From NCBI GenBank assembly GCA_030693515.1, contig JAUYAK010000036.1, positions 1 through 45,724 on the forward strand: 45,724 nt of DNA, read 5' to 3'. The position numbers and the translations under genes are program-made. The notes beneath the pieces were generated by a model that saw nothing but the letters and a program-made list of their open reading frames with translations, had not been told where the DNA came from and made no database searches. The DNA comes from Opitutaceae bacterium. GTDB lineage: Bacteria; Verrucomicrobiota; Verrucomicrobiia; Opitutales; Opitutaceae. This document shows positions 42,401 through 45,724 of the stretch, in pieces (position 1 is the first letter of the stretch; each line of letters starts with the position of its first letter).

Positions 42401-42984
42401 AAACCATCCTCACGAACATCGCACCCGCGCTGACCTCGCTCCTTGAGAAAGTCTGGGTGCCGCATCTCACCCAGTATGGCGACCTCGATTGGAATCTACC
42501 CGTCGAGCCGGTGAACGGGAACACGACGACGCAGCAAATCAACAACCGTCTCCTCGATTACTACGCGATCAAAGGCCAGGAGGGAAAGCCGCAGGCCGAG
42601 CAGCGCAAATGGCGCTTCAACCTGATCAGCCGCTACCAGTTCAGCGAAGGGCGCCTGAAGGGATTTTCCTTCGGCGGTGCTGTTCGCTGGGAAGACACCT
42701 ACGCGACCGGCTACCCGCTGCTCAATGATCCGCGCGGGCTGATTCTGCCCGACGTGGCCCATCCGTATCGCGCCGACACCGAACTCAGCGTCGACCTCAC
42801 GCTCGGCTACCGCCGCCGGATCATGCGCAACCGCGACTGGACCGCGCAGCTTAACATCCGAAATCTGCAAAACTGGAACAGCGACGCCGTGAGCGCGATT
42901 CGGCATCAGCCGGACGGCTCCGTCGCCCGCGTGCGCTTTGACCCACCGCTGCAAATCCTGCTCACCAACACCTTCAAATTCTGA
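39424..42984 (+). CDS. Large TonB-dependent receptor, Opitutaceae type
   Basis: An 1186-residue outer membrane receptor. The signal peptide is at 1-26 (TIPGLAAALFIAAGLTPSSL). The mature start VVELSPFVVEENSELGYLAT, then TLAGGRLRTELKNVGSSIQV and ITKEFMDDLGV, is the TonB-box and plug arrangement of the greatly expanded receptor family in Opitutaceae. RVRGLAAPDRSRNYFKTDIP and ERIDINRGANSFLFGLGSPA complete the plug. The barrel ends LLTNTFKF. These receptors are thought to import glycan fragments, siderophores or similar ligands. The sulfatase upstream suggests a sulfated glycan, by inference. Start 39424 places the signal peptide directly at the N-terminus. Confidence 0.93.
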   Translation: MKNTATIPGLAAALFIAAGLTPSSLGQPAPLQKASSPESVVELSPFVVEENSELGYLATQTLAGGRLRTELKNVGSSIQVITKEFMDDLGVTGVEELFQYTTSTEVGGILGNFTGASDGGAGETSTGGARRDPDGTSRVRGLAAPDRSRNYFKTDIPFDSFNTERIDINRGANSFLFGLGSPAGLANVSLSKARFHDDNEISTRLGSGGNTPSYRGSFKLNRIVVPNLLAIHAAMLVDRTTYRQEPTYKNDDRQYGAVTLRPFRNTNTIIRAYVENGRIKGNAPDVLLPQQNLTTFLNDPIVGRMSINAYDNLQRFAHVEGPTQAQWNRLSAAEKQKYVVRNTPTANSLGNSAWGAGAYGLVFDGTNGRQPAFAYTDQYRAADYIGRDPFFAPGRTSTGAPYNVYHGNRSDIQGTGWLDQGFTDLKTMDFSRANLGWDNDYYTRDFVNYNVALEQVLARGQAGFELAYDSQDLFRRDYVAFNGGNSRLLFDINETLWLPTDPNYKTSKVVAPVPNPNYGRPFILSKGSRRTIDTQREALRFTGFAKYDFAQHLKRGWLSRLLGSHTVTLLADRSTYDEKLINYVFNSFGDPEPALHIGDANARQTANNVRNVPIYAYLGPAQPRAFTDPNFQLSDFVFGPANYQLLPAPDASFRKLSWNLGPDATNANIGESSRANGNEGFVFGTFTPREVPARNYRLQHTKVTSLALNTQSFFWERLLVVNAGYREDTVKTWLNTEADLVGLDDIPDLSPERFRAEDGNFTLSKSHIFGYGGVLSWPRQLIKLPRALNLTFHYNQSENFIPATERVDQFRRPVPSPTGTSRDYGVTVYLWDNKVVARLNWYNSTLGGATASVSDLFNQTNTNIFNHFGNLNRNIRQVDANDDGRIDDAVRNAIVVDPKTGLTEDGLTRDATVAALYPNLAKAREARAAIAPFLTDALKTAYNYRMAPDGASQTQWAGAITDTNDIEARGFEAEITLNPSRNWRIAFNAAKQETILTNIAPALTSLLEKVWVPHLTQYGDLDWNLPVEPVNGNTTTQQINNRLLDYYAIKGQEGKPQAEQRKWRFNLISRYQFSEGRLKGFSFGGAVRWEDTYATGYPLLNDPRGLILPDVAHPYRADTELSVDLTLGYRRRIMRNRDWTAQLNIRNLQNWNSDAVSAIRHQPDGSVARVRFDPPLQILLTNTFKF

Positions 42985-43006
42985 GACGCCGTTCCCCCTC
43001 GGCACA

Positions 43007-44452
43007 CTATCCGCGCTGCAGGATGTGGTAGTTCGCCATCGAGATGCCACTAAGCATCGCGCCGACGATCCCCAGGAATCCCTGGTCGGTGCCGCACAGA
43101 TAAAGATTCGAGAGGGCGGTGCGGCCCTGCCGGTGCTTCACCGGCGCGCCATAGATCGCGCCGCCGAAGTGGCCCGTGAATTTCGTGATCGTGCGCGGCG
43201 TGAACATGTCCGTCGTGAGCGTCGCGTCCGCCAGCGTCGCGTCATCCACCGCTGGCAGGAAGCGCCGCGCGCTGCGCTGCACCTCGGCAAACACGCGGGC
43301 CTTCTCCGCGCGGTAGGCCTCCTCGGGCAGCGCCGCCCATGGGTCGTAGTTGGCGAGACATGTGACGCGAAACACCCCCTCGCTCAGCTCGCGCCCCGGG
43401 CCAAAGTCGAAATTGTTCGGCAGGCAAATCACGCCGCTGCGCGGATCGACTCTGCCGGCGGGGCGCGCGTAGTCGAAGCGCTCCGCATCGTTGAAGAAAA
43501 TGATCGTGTCGCTCCCCCAGCCCAGCGCCGCGGGCTGCCGATTGAGGATGGTGATGGTCTCGACGAAGGAGAGCCGGCCCACTTGCAGGTCGGGGTTTAG
43601 TCCCGACCTGTCGGGCGTAAAGCCCGCCCTACACAAACGCTCGGTCTCCGGCGCGCCGATGGACGAGATGACGTGGTCGGCGGTGATCTCCTCGCCGCTG
43701 TCGAGGACGAGCGCGGTGGCGCGGCCCTCGCGAGTGACGATCTGTTTCACCCCGCACTTCATCCGTCGCTCGCCCCCGGCGGCGCGGTATTTTTCGAGGA
43801 GCACGCGGAGCACGAGCCGCACGCCCTCGAACGGCCGCGCGAAGCCTTCGAGGAAGAGCGCCTTGAACATGATCACGAACTGGCCAAACTCCATGTCCCG
43901 CTCCGTGGCGCTCCCGTAATACATCAGCGGGCAGAACAGCATGTCCTCCAGCAGCGGATCGGCGAGGTGCCGGCGCACGACCTCGCGCGCGGAAATCGGC
44001 TGCGCGTCAAGCGACACGTCGTCATAGGAGCGCACTGCCGCCGTCAGCGCCCGAAAGCCGTCGATCTGTGCGGGGAATCTGGCTGCGACCTCGGCCTCGA
44101 GGACGGCAAAGTCGTTGGTGAACCGCAGCGAAGTCTCGCCGCGCGGACCGAAGGCGATGCGGGACTGCTTCTGCTCGCAGAGTGCGAATTCGTCGCGCTC
44201 AATGCGAAGCTGGCGGAGGAGCTTGGTCAGCGGCGTGCCCTTCACACCGGGCCGCACAAAATTGGTCATCGCGTGCAGGCCCACGTCGAACTTGCGGCCG
44301 GCGATGCTGTAAAAGCTGTTCAGCCCGCCGACGGCGTTGTGGCGCTCGAAGATGCAGACCTTCTTCCCGAAGTGCGCGAGCCGGATGCCCGCCGCGAGGC
44401 CCGACATGCCGGCGCCGATGATGGCGACATCGTAGTGCGAGCGGGTGTTCAT
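43007..44452 (-). CDS. Phytoene-desaturase-like NAD(P)/FAD-dependent oxidoreductase
   Basis: A 481-residue flavoprotein with the dinucleotide motif VAIIGAGMSGLAAGIRLAHF (about 9-28) and FERHNAVGGLNS. The C-terminal FAD contact reads LYLCGTDQGFLGIVGAMLSG. The fold is that of CrtI/CrtISO carotenoid desaturases and isomerases and related retinol-saturase-like enzymes. A 46-base GTAG palindrome lies inside the frame at 43632-43587, encoding roughly CRAGFTPDRSGLNPDL near residue 280. Another palindrome doublet lies directly ahead of the start. The ketosynthase and ACP genes upstream suggest a polyene or unusual-lipid substrate, but a terminator separates the transcripts. Confidence 0.88.
   Translation of the reverse strand: MNTRSHYDVAIIGAGMSGLAAGIRLAHFGKKVCIFERHNAVGGLNSFYSIAGRKFDVGLHAMTNFVRPGVKGTPLTKLLRQLRIERDEFALCEQKQSRIAFGPRGETSLRFTNDFAVLEAEVAARFPAQIDGFRALTAAVRSYDDVSLDAQPISAREVVRRHLADPLLEDMLFCPLMYYGSATERDMEFGQFVIMFKALFLEGFARPFEGVRLVLRVLLEKYRAAGGERRMKCGVKQIVTREGRATALVLDSGEEITADHVISSIGAPETERLCRAGFTPDRSGLNPDLQVGRLSFVETITILNRQPAALGWGSDTIIFFNDAERFDYARPAGRVDPRSGVICLPNNFDFGPGRELSEGVFRVTCLANYDPWAALPEEAYRAEKARVFAEVQRSARRFLPAVDDATLADATLTTDMFTPRTITKFTGHFGGAIYGAPVKHRQGRTALSNLYLCGTDQGFLGIVGAMLSGISMANYHILQRG
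43587..43632 (-). repeat. GTAG-type palindrome embedded in a coding frame
   Basis: On the minus strand GTAG (43632-43629) is followed by CGGGC-TTTAC-GCCCG and then a perfect 8-bp hairpin, AGGTCGGG-ACTAAAC-CCCGACCT (43609-43587). The frame through it reads TGT AGG GCG, so the TAG and TAA within the repeat are out of phase and the reading frame stays open. Confidence 0.7.
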
Positions 44453-44460
44453 GGGGCTGG

Positions 44461-44530
44461 TTGTAGGAGCCCGCTTGCGGGCGATTGAGCGCGAACCGTC
44501 ATTCCATCGCCCGCAAGCGGGCTCCTACAA
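44461..44530. repeat. Paired GTAG-type palindromic element, perfect arms
   Basis: Two perfect 25-base arms (44461-44485 and 44506-44530) flank a 20-base spacer. Each arm has GTAG followed by the hairpin GCCCGC-TT-GCGGGC. The left arm ends eight bases from the start codon of the flavoprotein gene, so the element lies in its leader. Confidence 0.85.
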
Positions 44531-44535
44531 GATGC

Positions 44536-44563
44536 AAAAAGCCGGGCGTGGAGCCCGGCTTTT
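44536..44563 (-). terminator. Rho-independent terminator after the ACP gene
   Basis: A perfect 7-bp stem GCCGGGC/GCCCGGC (44541-44547, 44553-44559) with loop GTGGA is flanked by A5 and T4, so it can act in both directions. On the minus strand it lies 18 bases past the ACP stop and ends the ketosynthase-ACP transcript. Confidence 0.88.
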
Positions 44564-44581
44564 CCTCGACGCTTGAGATGT

Positions 44582-44845
<264 letters not shown>

Positions 44846-44860
44846 GTTCTAGGGGCGCAG

Positions 44861-45724
44861 TTACGGCGCAAAGCGGCGAACAATCAACGTGGAATTTATG
44901 CCGAGCATGCCGAAGGAATTATTGAGGATGGTGTCCACTTTCGCAACGGCCCGGGGCTGATTCAGCACGAGGCCCGGCAGCGCGCACTGCGGATCGAGAT
45001 TATCCACGTTGATCGTCGGATGGACGACGAGGTCGTCGAAGGTCGGGAGGTTGCCCGCGAGCTCCAGCGCACCGGCGGCGCCCATGGCGTGGCCGATGAA
45101 GCTCTTCGTGTTGTTGATGTGAGTGTCGGGGCAGCCTTCGCCGAAGACCGCGCGGATGGCCTCGCACTCCTGGATGTCGCCGAGCGGTGTGGCGGTGGCG
45201 TGGGTGTTGACGATGTGGATGTCGCGGGCCTCGAGGCCGGCGCGACGCAGCGCGGCCCGGACGCACTCGGACTGGCGCTGCGGATTAGGCAGCACGTAAT
45301 CGGTGGCGTCGCTGTTGACGTGATAGCCGGCAATCTCGCCGTAAATCTTCGCGCCCCGGGCCAGCGCATCGTCGAGCCGCTCGAGCGTGTAAAGGCAGCC
45401 GCCCTCGGAAATCACAATGCCGTTGCGGGCGAGGTCAAAGGGGCGCGACGCCTTGGCCGGGTCGTCGTGGGTCGCGAGCGCGTTCTGGGACTTGAACCCG
45501 GCAAAGATGCCGAACGTGTGGATGCTCTCGCTGACGCCGCCGCAGATCGCGAAATCCACCTCCCCCAGACGCAGCATCTGCGTGGCATGGATGAGCCCGA
45601 GGTTGCCCGCGGCACAGGCAGCACCGATCGTGTAGGCGGGACCCGTGGTCCCGAGATTGAGGGAGGCTTCGCCCGCCGCGTTGTTGGCGACGGTGCGGGG
45701 ATTGTGGTAGTGCGACCAGAACTT
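44861..45724 (-). CDS. Beta-ketoacyl-ACP synthase (FabF type), N-terminus beyond window
   Basis: The frame runs off the right edge, leaving 287 C-terminal residues. The nucleophile cysteine is in YTIGAACAAGNLG, and the two histidines are in VNTHATATPLGD and FIGHAMGAAGALE, so the Cys-His-His triad of condensing enzymes is complete. The C-terminus NNSFGMLGINSTLIVR is typical of FabF-like proteins. The early part reads FWSHYHNPRTVANNAAGEAS. The next gene is an unusual ACP. This suggests a dedicated chain-elongation pathway such as an aryl polyene or related system rather than core fatty acid synthesis, though that is inference. Confidence 0.93.
   Translation of the reverse strand, partial: KFWSHYHNPRTVANNAAGEASLNLGTTGPAYTIGAACAAGNLGLIHATQMLRLGEVDFAICGGVSESIHTFGIFAGFKSQNALATHDDPAKASRPFDLARNGIVISEGGCLYTLERLDDALARGAKIYGEIAGYHVNSDATDYVLPNPQRQSECVRAALRRAGLEARDIHIVNTHATATPLGDIQECEAIRAVFGEGCPDTHINNTKSFIGHAMGAAGALELAGNLPTFDDLVVHPTINVDNLDPQCALPGLVLNQPRAVAKVDTILNNSFGMLGINSTLIVRRFAP

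Noticed and set aside
44536-44563. Regulatory attenuator for the flavoprotein gene
   Set aside because: The hairpin fits a plain terminator for the ACP transcript and no leader peptide or alternative hairpin is seen.

Overview
The window is about 45.7 kb of high-GC, gene-dense chromosomal DNA. It looks like the phylum Verrucomicrobiota, most likely an Opitutaceae-type bacterium. The reasons are the large TonB-dependent receptor whose mature start has the style of that family (39424-42984), a PVC-type propeller protein ending in a copper domain, several secreted sulfatases, and GTAG-type palindromic repeats between genes. The lineage is inferred from protein style, not from a marker RNA. I saw no tRNA, rRNA, CRISPR array, phage or complete insertion sequence.

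Left part (1-14.3 kb) is mostly housekeeping. After a cut-off gene and a doubtful 83-residue frame comes a tight minus-strand operon ruvX-truA-comF-accD-folC (4476 down to 384). Next are a MoeB/ThiF-rhodanese protein, a class IV aminotransferase, a small coiled-coil/basic/HTH protein, an SDR dehydrogenase facing an HTH-MBL fusion plus a beta-hydroxyacid dehydrogenase, a secreted crystallin-like/DUF4214 protein, the GTPase Der, and an AsnC/Lrp regulator paired with a class I aminotransferase.

Middle part (14.5-34.6 kb). A ceramidase-like secreted protein faces a four-gene minus-strand operon of exported proteins (22067 down to 16654): a GlcG/HbpS-type protein, a metallophosphoesterase, a 1054-residue SGNH-propeller-HEAT-cupredoxin protein, and an unknown. 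Then come sppA-sufT, a conserved protein of unknown function, a DUF4336 protein, a DapF homologue with both catalytic cysteines replaced by serine, a 30-residue membrane peptide, an ECF sigma/anti-sigma pair, fabV, dtd and an S9 peptidase.

Right part (34.6-45.7 kb) is accessory. A broken sulfatase, a proteobacterial-style TonB receptor, a second broken sulfatase and an intact iduronate-2-sulfatase-like gene are followed by a very large TonB receptor. This suggests uptake and desulfation of sulfated glycans, with past rearrangement. At the edge, a ketosynthase-ACP pair lies next to a phytoene-desaturase-like FAD enzyme, the edge of a possible polyene or unusual-lipid cluster that continues outside the window.

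Most notable signals: an AccD without its four zinc cysteines; a DapF-like protein without either catalytic cysteine; the multidomain copper protein operon; GTAG palindromes that supply a stop codon (30358) or lie inside a reading frame (43587-43632); and the decayed sulfatase locus around the TonB receptor.
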